Shown in pieces: positions 1-6,596 of a stretch of 6,874 nt of DNA. The notes under the pieces are model-generated. The model ran no database searches. It was not told where the DNA came from and was given only the letters and a program-made list of their open reading frames with translations. Source of the DNA: Planctomycetota bacterium (GTDB taxonomy: Bacteria > Planctomycetota > Brocadiia > Brocadiales > Brocadiaceae); contig JAHFOW010000151.1 of NCBI GenBank assembly GCA_023261465.1, forward strand, positions 1-6,874, given 5' to 3'. Positions within the stretch are counted from its first letter, which is position 1. Each line of letters starts with the position of its first letter. Made by a program: the position numbers and the translations under genes.

Positions 1-1
1 A

Positions 2-514
2 ATTACCCGGAGAATCCTGGGTGTATCTGACAGAAAAACCCTTCCCTTTACCTGCGATATCATACGGTCACTGTCCATTAATGCATTTTCCGCACCTGGC
101 GGGCATATCTACCTGACCTACGGTTTGCTCAGATTTGCACATACGGAAGACGAAGTCGCCGGCATTGTCGGACATGAAGTTGCCCATGCGTCTCTGCGGC
201 ATGTATCAAAATTGTATCGGGAAGTTAGCAAAATTCTTTCCCGTGCAGAGAATAAAGACGACTTTTCTTCGGCGTTTATGTTGTTGAATATACACCTTGA
301 TGAATTTGAATACGATGCGGATACGTTAGGTGTTTTATATGCATATAAGGCGGGTTTCGACCCTCGCGGCCTGCCCGATTTTCTGGAAAGGCACCTCAGT
401 TTTATTATAGAAAATCGGATGTTTAATGTTTTAGGGTTCAGTTCCGCCCTTACGGTACGTGCAAGAATTAATCATTTGAGAGGATATATAGCCGACCTGG
501 AGAAGAAAGATTAA
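2..514 (+). CDS. M48-family zinc metallopeptidase, C-terminal part (5' end outside window)
   Basis: The reading frame is open from the left edge to the TAA at 512-514, giving 170 visible residues; the true start lies upstream, so the in-frame TTG at 125 is not a credible start. The zinc motif HEVAH lies at 173-187 and is preceded by a segment around 86-120 (NAFSAPGGHIYLTYGLL) typical of M48 peptidases just before HExxH. The probable third zinc ligand is Glu at 308-310 within FEYDADTLG, the equivalent of the family's ExxAD signature. M48 enzymes of this soluble type (BepA/YfgC/LoiP-like) are usually periplasmic or envelope-associated and act in protein quality control; location cannot be checked because the N-terminus is missing. 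The protein ends about 65 residues after this motif, so no long C-terminal TPR domain follows. It stops 59 bp before the cheW-like gene, so co-transcription is possible, but a role in chemosensing is not implied. Confidence 0.9.
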   Translation: MTRRILGVSDRKTLPFTCDIIRSLSINAFSAPGGHIYLTYGLLRFAHTEDEVAGIVGHEVAHASLRHVSKLYREVSKILSRAENKDDFSSAFMLLNIHLDEFEYDADTLGVLYAYKAGFDPRGLPDFLERHLSFIIENRMFNVLGFSSALTVRARINHLRGYIADLEKKD

Positions 515-573
515 AGAAATATTTAACAAATTATTTTGAATTTTAGGAATATTTTTGTTGTATTTGGTGGCGC

Positions 574-1017
574 ATGATAAATGTCCTGGTCTTTAAAACA
601 AATGGATTTTACTTTGGTATTGATACGGCCTATGTACTGTCCGTATCAAAAAATCCTACGGTGGTCAACGATGCCTTTTCTTCTGTCCCATCAGATAGAT
701 TTGTTGAAATTGATGGACGAAAAACGCCGGTGTTTGATTTTTTGAATGCAGGGGCGGAAAAGAATTGGTTGACTCATTTTATTATGGTATCATTTTCAGA
801 TAACGAATGGGTAATTCCGATAGATGAAGTAATCGATATCTTTCAGGTTGCAGAAAAAGATATACTGCATATTCCGGTATTTGTAGAAAAGCACCTGTCA
901 AGGCAGTTGTTTCTCGGTGTATTCAGCATGAAAGATACCTTGATATTAATGCTGGATGTAAACAGGGTTTTTTCATGCGTAAATATTTTACAGGTAAAAA
1001 CCAATCAACGCTGTTAA
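574..1017 (+). CDS. cheW: CheW-like chemosensory coupling protein
   Basis: This is a 147-residue, single-domain protein close to the usual CheW length (about 150-170). CheW proteins link methyl-accepting receptors to the CheW-like domain of CheA in cytoplasmic signalling arrays. The pattern fits the family: an N-terminal beta strand with a GFYFGIDTAYVLSV segment (the usual 'G..YAIP...V.EI'), then RKTPVFDF in place of 'G.ivPVIDLR', then a second sub-barrel with WVIPIDEVIDIF ('G.+VD.V.EV'), and a C-terminal LILMLDVNRVF strand ('+.lLD+.++L'). It is divergent: the 'NLRG' loop before the PVIDL motif is not recognisable. The ATG at 574 has a modest GGTGG ribosome site at 566-570 only 3 bases away. 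The hybrid cheA follows after 64 bp, supporting the assignment. Position corresponds to wspD (or wspB) in a Wsp-like cluster. I am confident of the fold, less of orthology to any particular CheW. Confidence 0.85.
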   Translation: MINVLVFKTNGFYFGIDTAYVLSVSKNPTVVNDAFSSVPSDRFVEIDGRKTPVFDFLNAGAEKNWLTHFIMVSFSDNEWVIPIDEVIDIFQVAEKDILHIPVFVEKHLSRQLFLGVFSMKDTLILMLDVNRVFSCVNILQVKTNQRC

Positions 1018-1081
1018 TTTTAAAGAGATGATGCTATTTTTATTATCTTTCATTTGAACATCCTATGTTTTAAGGATAATT

Positions 1082-3466
1082 ATGAGCAATGGTTTTGATT
1101 TAACAGCCTTTATCCCGAAGTTTGCCGATGAAAACAGGGATAGGATACAAAAAGTAAATGGGGCAATCCTGGCCTTTGAAAAAGACCCTGCCAACCTCGA
1201 ATTATTGAAAGAAATTATGCGGGGGATACACACCTTAAAGGGTACAGCCAGGATGATGGGATTTAATGATATCGTAGATTTGTCCCATAAGGTAGAGGAT
1301 GTGTTTGTGAAAATTAAAGAGAAAGGTCTGCAAACCACAAAAGAACTCTATGACGTTGTTTTTCGCGCCCTGGATACCCTCGCAAATATGGTAGAAACAA
1401 AATTGAAGGATGCGCAGACGCCCATTGATATACAGGATATGTGTGGTCAATTGGAAGGGGTTTTAAGCGGCTATGTTGATCAAACAAGGAATGAGGCGTC
1501 TCCGCCACCACTCATTACGGAAGAGAGCGGTGCGGCACAAGCATCCTCTGCAGAATTGCCGGAACAACCCGAAAAATCAGGCGCAGGTACTAATTCCCCC
1601 CAATATGCACAGCCACCCTCAGATACGGCAAAACCCAATGAGATGTATAAAGAAAGCCATATACCCCCTTCTGGAGTGTCCGAACCGGAGGGAGAACAAA
1701 AAAAGGCTACAGATGAAGGAAAAGTTATCCAGGAAAATAAAAAGACTATACGCATAGGTATGGAGAAGATCCACGTCTTATATAATCAACTGGTTGAATT
1801 AATTATGACTCAGATGGCGTTCCATCAAAGATACGAAGAAATGTTAAAAGTTAATCACTATGTAAAGCAATTAAAGAAGATAAAAACCGAGATGGATGTC
1901 TATTTAAGGCCGCAGGAATTTGTTAATAAAAATTTGCACGAGATTATTACGCGATACAATACCATGGAAAAATGTTTGTTCGATGAGCTTTCGAGGAATA
2001 GTGGGGCGTATAAGGGGGACGTTGTTAAACTGGATACGGTTACGGAAGACATTCGTCAACAGGTAATGTCCATGCGTATGCAACCTGTTTCAACCATATT
2101 CGATATGGCTCCTCGTCTGATAAGGGATATTGCCCGGCAATTCAATAAGGAAATTGAACTGGTCATTTCCGGCGGCGATGTAGAGTTGGACAATATTGTT
2201 ATCGATATGCTAAAAGATCCCCTGGTACATTTACTGAGAAATGCGGTAGATCATGGTATAGAAGAACCGCCCGTCCGCATATCTTCGGGAAAGAAAAGCA
2301 CAGGTGTTATTACCCTTAGCGCAAAACAAGAGGGTGAAAATGTGCTGGTCATAATAGGAGACGACGGAAAAGGTATCGACAGGGAACGGGTAAAGGAAAC
2401 GGCAATCCGAAAGGGGTTTCTGACTACAGAAAATGCGCAAATACTATCAGATGAGCAAGTTTATGAATTTATCCTGAAGCCGGGGTTTAGCACAAGCAAG
2501 ATAATTACCGATACATCGGGACGGGGTGTTGGCCTTGATGTTGTAAAGACTGTGATTGACAGACTGAACGGTTCCCTGGTTATTGAATCTCAGATGGGTC
2601 TTGGCAGCCGGTTTGTTTTAAAAGTGCCAACAACCATTGCACTCATAAACGTGCTGGTTGTCAGGGTTGGAGACACGCCCTTTGCTATTCCATCGAATAG
2701 CATTGAACAAATCGCATATATTTATCCAAACGATGTAAAAACCCTGGAAGGAAAAGCGTCTGTTTTTATTTATAATCAAACAATTCCCCTCGTTCGCATG
2801 GCCGATATCTTTATGTTGGAAAAAGAGGCGGAAAACAGGAACAAGAGTGTCCCTATTATTATTGCCCGGTCAGATGGGAAAAAGATTGGTTTTATGGTAA
2901 ATGAATTCTTATGCGAAAAAGAGATCGTTTTTCGCGAATTTGCCGGTTATTTAAAAAGACCCCGATATTTCTCCGGAGTTACAACCCTTGGAACAGGAGA
3001 GATTGTCTTGATACTCCACATGCAGGAGCTTATCAACGCGAAAGAATCGGGCGGCATGCTTTCTGAGCGAAAGAGGGCACAGGCGGAAAAACCAGGGAAG
3101 CATATGATCCTGATTGCTGAAGATTCCATGATTACTGCAGAACTGGAAAGAAATATCCTCGTGAATGCGGGTTATATGGTTGATGTGGCCAATGACGGAA
3201 TTGACGCGATAGATAAATTGCACATGAAGCACTATGATTTATTAGTTACTGACATCGATATGCCGAGGATGAACGGATTTGAATTGACGGCAAAAGTCAG
3301 GTCCGATAAGCGGCTGAAAGACATACCTGTTGTTGTGGTAACCGCCCGGGAGAAGGTCGAAGATAAGAGGAAAGGTATAGAGGTAGGAGCGGATGCGTAT
3401 ATTCTGAAAAAAGAATTTGACCAGAGCAGCCTTCTTTATACAATAAAAAGGCTGATTGGGGAGTAA
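1082..3466 (+). CDS. cheA: Hybrid chemotaxis histidine kinase CheA with C-terminal receiver (WspE/FrzE-type)
   Basis: This 794-residue cytoplasmic kinase autophosphorylates an Hpt histidine and donates phosphate to receivers. Domains: Hpt about 1-110 with the phospho-site His50 in IHTLKGTARMMGF; a Pro/Glu/Ser/Ala-rich linker about 130-218 with no recognisable P2 docking domain; dimerisation domain from about 221 (TIRIGMEKIHVLYN) to MSMRMQP at 329-335; HATPase with N-box around Asn387 (RNAVDHG), G1 DDGKG at 427-431 and G2 GRGVGL at 480-485; CheW-like P5 about 521-652; receiver about 674-794 with Glu680/Asp681, phospho-acceptor Asp724 (VTDIDMPRMNG), Thr754 and Lys776. All catalytic residues expected of an active hybrid are present. 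The ATG at 1082 has an AAGGA ribosome site at 1072-1076, 5 bases upstream. The attached receiver is typical of WspE and FrzE, and lacking P2 is common in such kinases. The dimerisation domain is about 48 residues longer than my recollection of E. coli CheA. Confidence 0.96.
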   Translation: MSNGFDLTAFIPKFADENRDRIQKVNGAILAFEKDPANLELLKEIMRGIHTLKGTARMMGFNDIVDLSHKVEDVFVKIKEKGLQTTKELYDVVFRALDTLANMVETKLKDAQTPIDIQDMCGQLEGVLSGYVDQTRNEASPPPLITEESGAAQASSAELPEQPEKSGAGTNSPQYAQPPSDTAKPNEMYKESHIPPSGVSEPEGEQKKATDEGKVIQENKKTIRIGMEKIHVLYNQLVELIMTQMAFHQRYEEMLKVNHYVKQLKKIKTEMDVYLRPQEFVNKNLHEIITRYNTMEKCLFDELSRNSGAYKGDVVKLDTVTEDIRQQVMSMRMQPVSTIFDMAPRLIRDIARQFNKEIELVISGGDVELDNIVIDMLKDPLVHLLRNAVDHGIEEPPVRISSGKKSTGVITLSAKQEGENVLVIIGDDGKGIDRERVKETAIRKGFLTTENAQILSDEQVYEFILKPGFSTSKIITDTSGRGVGLDVVKTVIDRLNGSLVIESQMGLGSRFVLKVPTTIALINVLVVRVGDTPFAIPSNSIEQIAYIYPNDVKTLEGKASVFIYNQTIPLVRMADIFMLEKEAENRNKSVPIIIARSDGKKIGFMVNEFLCEKEIVFREFAGYLKRPRYFSGVTTLGTGEIVLILHMQELINAKESGGMLSERKRAQAEKPGKHMILIAEDSMITAELERNILVNAGYMVDVANDGIDAIDKLHMKHYDLLVTDIDMPRMNGFELTAKVRSDKRLKDIPVVVVTAREKVEDKRKGIEVGADAYILKKEFDQSSLLYTIKRLIGE

Positions 3467-3500
3467 TTTCAATACCATACATTAGCCTTCGGCGACTTTT

Positions 3501-3611
3501 ATTGTAGCGCAGATATCTTGTGGTTGGCAATAAACGATTCAAGCCGTTTAAGCCGCTTAAACGGTTTGAAATGTGCAAACAGTTACAGGGATAAACCACC
3601 CGCGCTACGAT
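3501..3611. repeat. Nested palindromic intergenic element between cheA and cheB
   Basis: Three sets of complementary arms are nested in order. The outer arms 3501-3510 and 3602-3611 pair over 10 bases (one T:G). The middle arms GTGGTT 3520-3525 and AACCAC 3594-3599 pair over 6. The inner hairpin is 3538-3570. Together they occupy most of the 188-bp gap. No coding frame, transposase or obvious target-site duplication is seen. It could be a REP/MITE-type repeat or a structured RNA segment of the che transcript that affects processing or expression between cheA and cheB. The pairing is read directly; the function is unknown. Confidence 0.6.
3538..3570. repeat. 15-bp stem hairpin with a 3-base CCG loop
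   Basis: The arm at 3538-3552 (TTCAAGCCGTTTAAG) pairs with 3556-3570 (CTTAAACGGTTTGAA) at every position, one of them G:T, around the loop CCG at 3553-3555. Because the pairing is nearly symmetric it could form on either strand. There is no T-run on either side, so it does not look like a standard intrinsic terminator. A weaker competing hairpin, GTTTG 3564-3568 with CAAAC 3576-3580, uses the same 3' arm. It may reduce read-through or protect the upstream mRNA end, but this is inference. Confidence 0.75.
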
Positions 3612-3654
3612 TTGCATTGAAATTCCTGGATATGAACAAAAAATAAGGCAATAT

Positions 3655-4707
3655 ATGTCTGAAATAATTAAGGTGCTTATTGTTGATGATTCTGAACTTA
3701 CCAGAGAAATCATAAAAAATATTCTGGAAAAAGACCCCGCAATCCGGGTTGTCGGGATAGCCGAAAACGGCCTGCAGGCTATAGAATGTGCACAGCGGCT
3801 TAAGCCAGACGTCATTACCATGGATATCAATATGCCGGTAATGGATGGTCTTAAAGCTACCGAGCAGATTATGGCATATTGTCCAACCCCAATCCTTGTT
3901 CTTTCCTCTGTTCTTGAAAAGGAAGGGGCATATACTACCTTTAATGCTCTAGCGGCCGGGGCTGTGGATGCGATGGAGAAACCTTCTCTCGTGGAGAATA
4001 CAACCTGGGATGAGATGGCAAATGTGCTCGTTAAAAAGGTTAAGTTAATATCGAAGGCAAAAGTAATAACCCATATAAAAGGCAAAATGCAGGAAATTTT
4101 CAGGCATAAAGAACAAGTTCTTCACCAGGCATCCCATAATTACGAAATCATAGCCATCGGCGCATCCACGGGCGGGCCGTCAATCATTATGCAGATATTA
4201 AAAAACATTTCACCAGGTTGTAATGCGTCCATTGTGATTGTTCAGCACATGGCCGCAGGTTTTACAGAGAGTTTTGTCGAATGGCTTGGAAATAACTGTA
4301 AGGTGCCCATCAAGCTGGCACAGGAAGGCGAAAAGATAGAACAAGGGCATGTATTCGTTGCCCCTAATGGATGCCACACCATAGTCCGTGAGAAAAGAAC
4401 ATTTGGATTGGTTCAGGGTGAACCGGTGAATGGCGTAAAACCATCGGTTGACATCTTATTTAATTCTCTTGCAGAAGTATATGGTGACAGCACGATCGCT
4501 GTATTGCTTACCGGGATGGGCGCAGACGGCGCGAAGGGTTTAAAGCATATTAAAGACAAGGGTGGTTTTACCATAGCGCAATCTGAAGAGTCATGCACGG
4601 TTTTTGGTATGCCGAAGGTCGCTATAGAGATGGGGGCGGCAAATAAGGTCTTATCTATAGAGGATATTATCTGTGCCCTCAATACCATGAATAAAAACAG
4701 GGTGTAA
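3655..4707 (+). CDS. cheB: Chemotaxis response regulator protein-glutamate methylesterase CheB
   Basis: CheB hydrolyses receptor glutamyl-methyl esters (and deamidates glutamines), giving adaptation; phosphorylation of its receiver by CheA relieves autoinhibition. The 350 residues match the normal length. The receiver (about 4-122) has acidic residues Asp11/Asp12 in VDDSE and phospho-acceptor Asp57 in TMDINMPVMDG. The C-terminal methylesterase (about 160-348) has the full Ser-His-Asp triad: Ser171 in IGASTGGP, His198 in VQHMAAGF and Asp291 in TGMGADGA. A linker of about 40 residues, partly basic and likely helical, joins them. The ATG at 3655 has a TAAGG ribosome site at 3644-3648, 6 bases away. 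It follows hybrid cheA after a palindrome-filled gap and precedes the GGDEF regulator, corresponding to wspF in a Wsp-like order. Its partner methyltransferase CheR starts at 6597. Confidence 0.97.
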   Translation: MSEIIKVLIVDDSELTREIIKNILEKDPAIRVVGIAENGLQAIECAQRLKPDVITMDINMPVMDGLKATEQIMAYCPTPILVLSSVLEKEGAYTTFNALAAGAVDAMEKPSLVENTTWDEMANVLVKKVKLISKAKVITHIKGKMQEIFRHKEQVLHQASHNYEIIAIGASTGGPSIIMQILKNISPGCNASIVIVQHMAAGFTESFVEWLGNNCKVPIKLAQEGEKIEQGHVFVAPNGCHTIVREKRTFGLVQGEPVNGVKPSVDILFNSLAEVYGDSTIAVLLTGMGADGAKGLKHIKDKGGFTIAQSEESCTVFGMPKVAIEMGAANKVLSIEDIICALNTMNKNRV

Positions 4708-4718
4708 GGCGACCCTTT

Positions 4719-4853
4719 AGAGTTTGTGTAAAAAGTCGGGTTTTAGGTGTCATTGCAAGCGAAGCAATCTTTCCCTCATTATAATAATTTCAGGAGATTG
4801 TTTCGGAAAAAACCCTCGCAATGACACGATGATTGACTTTTTGTATAGACTCT
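4719..4853. mobile_element. MITE-like palindromic element (about 135 bp, no transposase)
   Basis: Three arm pairs are stacked symmetrically. The outer arms 4719-4737 and 4835-4853 are 19 bases each; every non-Watson-Crick position (five) is a G:T wobble. The middle arms GTGTCATTGC 4747-4756 and GCAATGACAC 4818-4827 are perfect over 10. The inner arms 4760-4770 and 4795-4805 pair over 11 with one G:T. An AT-rich loop lies about 4773-4792. The core GTCATTGC...CGAAGCAATCT is a widespread dispersed bacterial palindrome (its translated form is the spurious 'HCEERSDEAI' peptide), and a second copy lies at 6501-6576. No open frame lies inside and I see no clear target-site duplication. A non-autonomous element or remnant is the likeliest explanation; its transcript would form a long hairpin between cheB and the cyclase gene. 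Confidence 0.7.
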
Positions 4854-4860
4854 GTATGGT
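4833..4860 (+). promoter_or_regulatory. Possible sigma70-type promoter at the right end of the MITE-like element
   Basis: TTGACT at 4833-4838 (5 of 6 to TTGACA) and TATGGT at 4855-4860 (4 of 6 to TATAAT) are separated by 16 bases. The -35 sits in and just before the right outer arm of the palindrome and the -10 just beyond it, directed at the REC-GAF-GGDEF gene. A start near 4867 would leave a leader of about 138 bases. The match is modest and such matches arise by chance in AT-rich gaps, so this is only a candidate. Confidence 0.2.
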
Positions 4861-4879
4861 TGCATCTGGCGCTTTATTA

Positions 4880-4952
4880 ATATCGAATATCGAACGCTAA
4901 ACAATGAATGGCGAATGAAATGGACATCATGCGATGTTTTTATTCGATATTC
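4880..4952. repeat. AT-rich inverted repeat with tandem ATATCGA units
   Basis: GAATATCGAA at 4885-4894 and TTCGATATTC at 4943-4952 form perfect 10-base inverted arms. The left arm lies in a short tandem duplication of AATATCG (4880-4893). Between the arms a small hairpin, ACATC-ATGC-GATGT, occupies 4924-4937. Degenerate 'AATATCGAA' strings of this sort are common intergenic filler repeats in some environmental genomes. This accounts for most of the gap right of the MITE-like element; no gene is visible there. Confidence 0.5.
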
Positions 4953-5004
4953 TTCTCAGAAATATTGAAACGTTTCTTTCCAAAATAAACCGAGGAGTCT
5001 ATAC

Positions 5005-6465
5005 ATGAAAAAAGAGACAATTTTAGTTGTAGACGATAGCCCATTGATCCTGGAGGTTATAGGCAAATTTCTGTGCAATAATGGATATGAGACGATTACC
5101 GCAACTCATGGAATTGAAGCAATTGAGAAGACGTTTAAGGAATTGCCCGATTTAATACTCCTTGACGTGATGATGCCCAAGATGAACGGATACCAGACCT
5201 GCCGTTTATTAAAAACCGATCCGGAAACCAGTAGCGTTCCCATTATCATGTTAACGGTCAAGGATCAGGCGAGTGATAAATATTGGGGTATGCAGACAGG
5301 AGCGGACGCCTATTTATCCAAAGAGTCCGAACTTACCATACTGCTCGAAACAATCAGGGGGCTTTTAGAAAAGAAGCAGAAGGTTGTCCAGAAAGCGTCT
5401 CTCATCAGGAGAAGCAGTCTGATTAATGCGGTTGATATTGTTACCAAGGTAAATGACTTGCTCGATAGAAAATTGTTTGAGGCCACGGTATTGAATGAAA
5501 TGAATTTATTGATCGAGAAAGGACTGGATGACTTTAGGGCTACGGTTGAGCTTGTAATGGGTACGCTGGCAAAAATTATGGATTATCACGTGGCGGCAAT
5601 TGTGGCTTTGGATGAACGGAATGCGGAGTGCTTTTTTAAGATTAACCATACCGTAAGCGAACACTATTTGAATGAGGTTCAGGAATATACCATGGACTTA
5701 TTAAAATCACAAGATATTTTCTTAAGTCCTACACGCGGAATATCCGTGCTTGATGCTGATAAAGTAACGCAGGCAAATAATGAGAAAGAACAAAAAAAGT
5801 ATTTTTACAATGTACCCATAAGACATGTTAACAAGCTCGGTGGAATGGTCATCCTGGCGCACGATATTTCCGAAAGGATGGAGGATACAGAAGAAGAGTT
5901 TCTCAGGACGGTCGTGAAGCAGGCATACGTCATTATGGAAAACTCATGGCTTTACAACAAGGTAAAAAGACTCGCAATTACCGACAGTTTAACCGGTATT
6001 TATAACCATGGATTTTTATATGAAGTGCTCAATAAAGAATACTCAAAGGCAGTAAGGGACAATTTGCCGCTCTCTTTTATGATGCTGGATATGGATTATT
6101 TTAAAAGGCTCAATGATACGTATGGCCACCTTCAGGGTGATACGGTGCTCTACTCATTATCTCAGATTTTAAAGGCAAACGTGAGAATTTATGATACGGT
6201 AGGCCGTTATGGCGGCGAGGAGTTTGCAATTGTCCTTCAAGATACAAGGGTGGAAGAATGTCTAACCTTTGCTGAACGGATAAGAAAAAATATCGAACAG
6301 TATAATTTTGGAGACGGAAGCAGAGAAATCCATTGTACGATCAGCATTGGCATCGCCCACTATCCGGGTACGGATATTAAAAACGTGGATGACCTCATCA
6401 GCAAGGCCGATAAAGCGCTTTACAAGGCAAAGGGCGATGGGAGAAACCGGGTATGCGTACTTTAG
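5005..6465 (+). CDS. Response regulator diguanylate cyclase (REC-GAF-like-GGDEF)
   Basis: The 486-residue cytoplasmic protein should condense two GTP into c-di-GMP when its receiver is phosphorylated, presumably by the adjacent hybrid CheA. The receiver (about 4-122) has Asp10/Asp11, phospho-acceptor Asp54 (LLDVMMPKMNG), Thr84 and Lys106. Residues about 155-310 look like a divergent GAF-type sensor domain flanked by helices; no ligand can be named. The GGDEF domain (about 323-486) begins LAITDSLTGIYNHGF and has the metal-binding DMDYFKRLND segment (Asp362, Asn370, Asp371), GHLQGD at 374-379 and the active signature GGEEF at 403-407. An RxxD inhibitory site, Arg394-Ile-Tyr-Asp397, is at the PleD-like spacing, so product inhibition is expected. 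A strong GAGGAG ribosome site at 4992-4997, 7 bases upstream, fixes the ATG. It occupies the wspR position, but WspR (about 350 residues) has no GAF domain. A PleD-type regulator fed by another kinase is the alternative. Confidence 0.94.
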   Translation: MKKETILVVDDSPLILEVIGKFLCNNGYETITATHGIEAIEKTFKELPDLILLDVMMPKMNGYQTCRLLKTDPETSSVPIIMLTVKDQASDKYWGMQTGADAYLSKESELTILLETIRGLLEKKQKVVQKASLIRRSSLINAVDIVTKVNDLLDRKLFEATVLNEMNLLIEKGLDDFRATVELVMGTLAKIMDYHVAAIVALDERNAECFFKINHTVSEHYLNEVQEYTMDLLKSQDIFLSPTRGISVLDADKVTQANNEKEQKKYFYNVPIRHVNKLGGMVILAHDISERMEDTEEEFLRTVVKQAYVIMENSWLYNKVKRLAITDSLTGIYNHGFLYEVLNKEYSKAVRDNLPLSFMMLDMDYFKRLNDTYGHLQGDTVLYSLSQILKANVRIYDTVGRYGGEEFAIVLQDTRVEECLTFAERIRKNIEQYNFGDGSREIHCTISIGIAHYPGTDIKNVDDLISKADKALYKAKGDGRNRVCVL

Positions 6466-6500
6466 TTATATCGTTTCAGAAAAAAGCATACCGCACCTAT

Positions 6501-6576
6501 GTCATTGCGAGGAACGAAGTGACGAAGCAATCTCTTGTATTGCAGAGGTTTAAGTTGCTTCACCATCGTTCACAAT
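6501..6576. repeat. Degenerate copy of the ATTGCGAG...CGAAGCAATCT palindrome
   Basis: The left half, 6501-6534, is a well-preserved dispersed-repeat arm (GTCATTGCGAGGAACGAAGT, then GACGAAGCAATCTC). The right half is decayed but still complementary in blocks: GAAGCAA 6524-6530 with TTGCTTC 6555-6561, GAACGA 6512-6517 with TCGTTC 6566-6571, and ATTG 6504-6507 with CAAT 6573-6576. It shares GTCATTGC and CGAAGCAATCT with the element at 4719-4853. It fills most of the 131-bp gap between the cyclase gene and cheR, ending 21 bases before the cheR start. Confidence 0.7.
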
Positions 6577-6596
6577 AGCTATATAAACCAGATATT

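Noticed and set aside
536..564. TTGAAT-N17-TGTATT as a promoter for cheW
   Set aside because: Only 4 of 6 matches in each box, and the implied start would fall at the cheW ATG, leaving no room for its ribosome site.
1026..1048. AGATGAT / ATTATCT arms between cheW and cheA
   Set aside because: The stem is 7 bp, AT-rich, with one G:U and a 9-base loop; this is expected by chance in such a gap.
1473..1757. Overlapping frames on both strands in the cheA linker region
   Set aside because: They reflect the low-complexity Pro/Glu/Ser linker of cheA and have no family features or ribosome sites.
3485..3501. Short GCC-TTC-GGC stem followed by a T-rich stretch after the cheA stop
   Set aside because: A 3-bp stem is too weak for an intrinsic terminator, and the T-run is only four bases after an interruption.
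3297..4085. 262-codon antisense frame across cheA, the gap and cheB
   Set aside because: It runs opposite to the receiver coding regions of two convincing genes, has no recognisable domain, and spans a palindromic gap; it is a shadow frame.
3467..5004. CRISPR array or riboswitch in the palindrome-rich gaps
   Set aside because: There are no regularly spaced direct repeats with unique spacers, and I recognise no conserved riboswitch core; the structure is explained by inverted repeats.
6308..6553. Small + strand frame whose C-terminal end reads CHCEERSDEAIS
   Set aside because: It overlaps the GGDEF coding sequence out of frame, and its tail is only the translated dispersed palindrome, a well-known source of false proteins.
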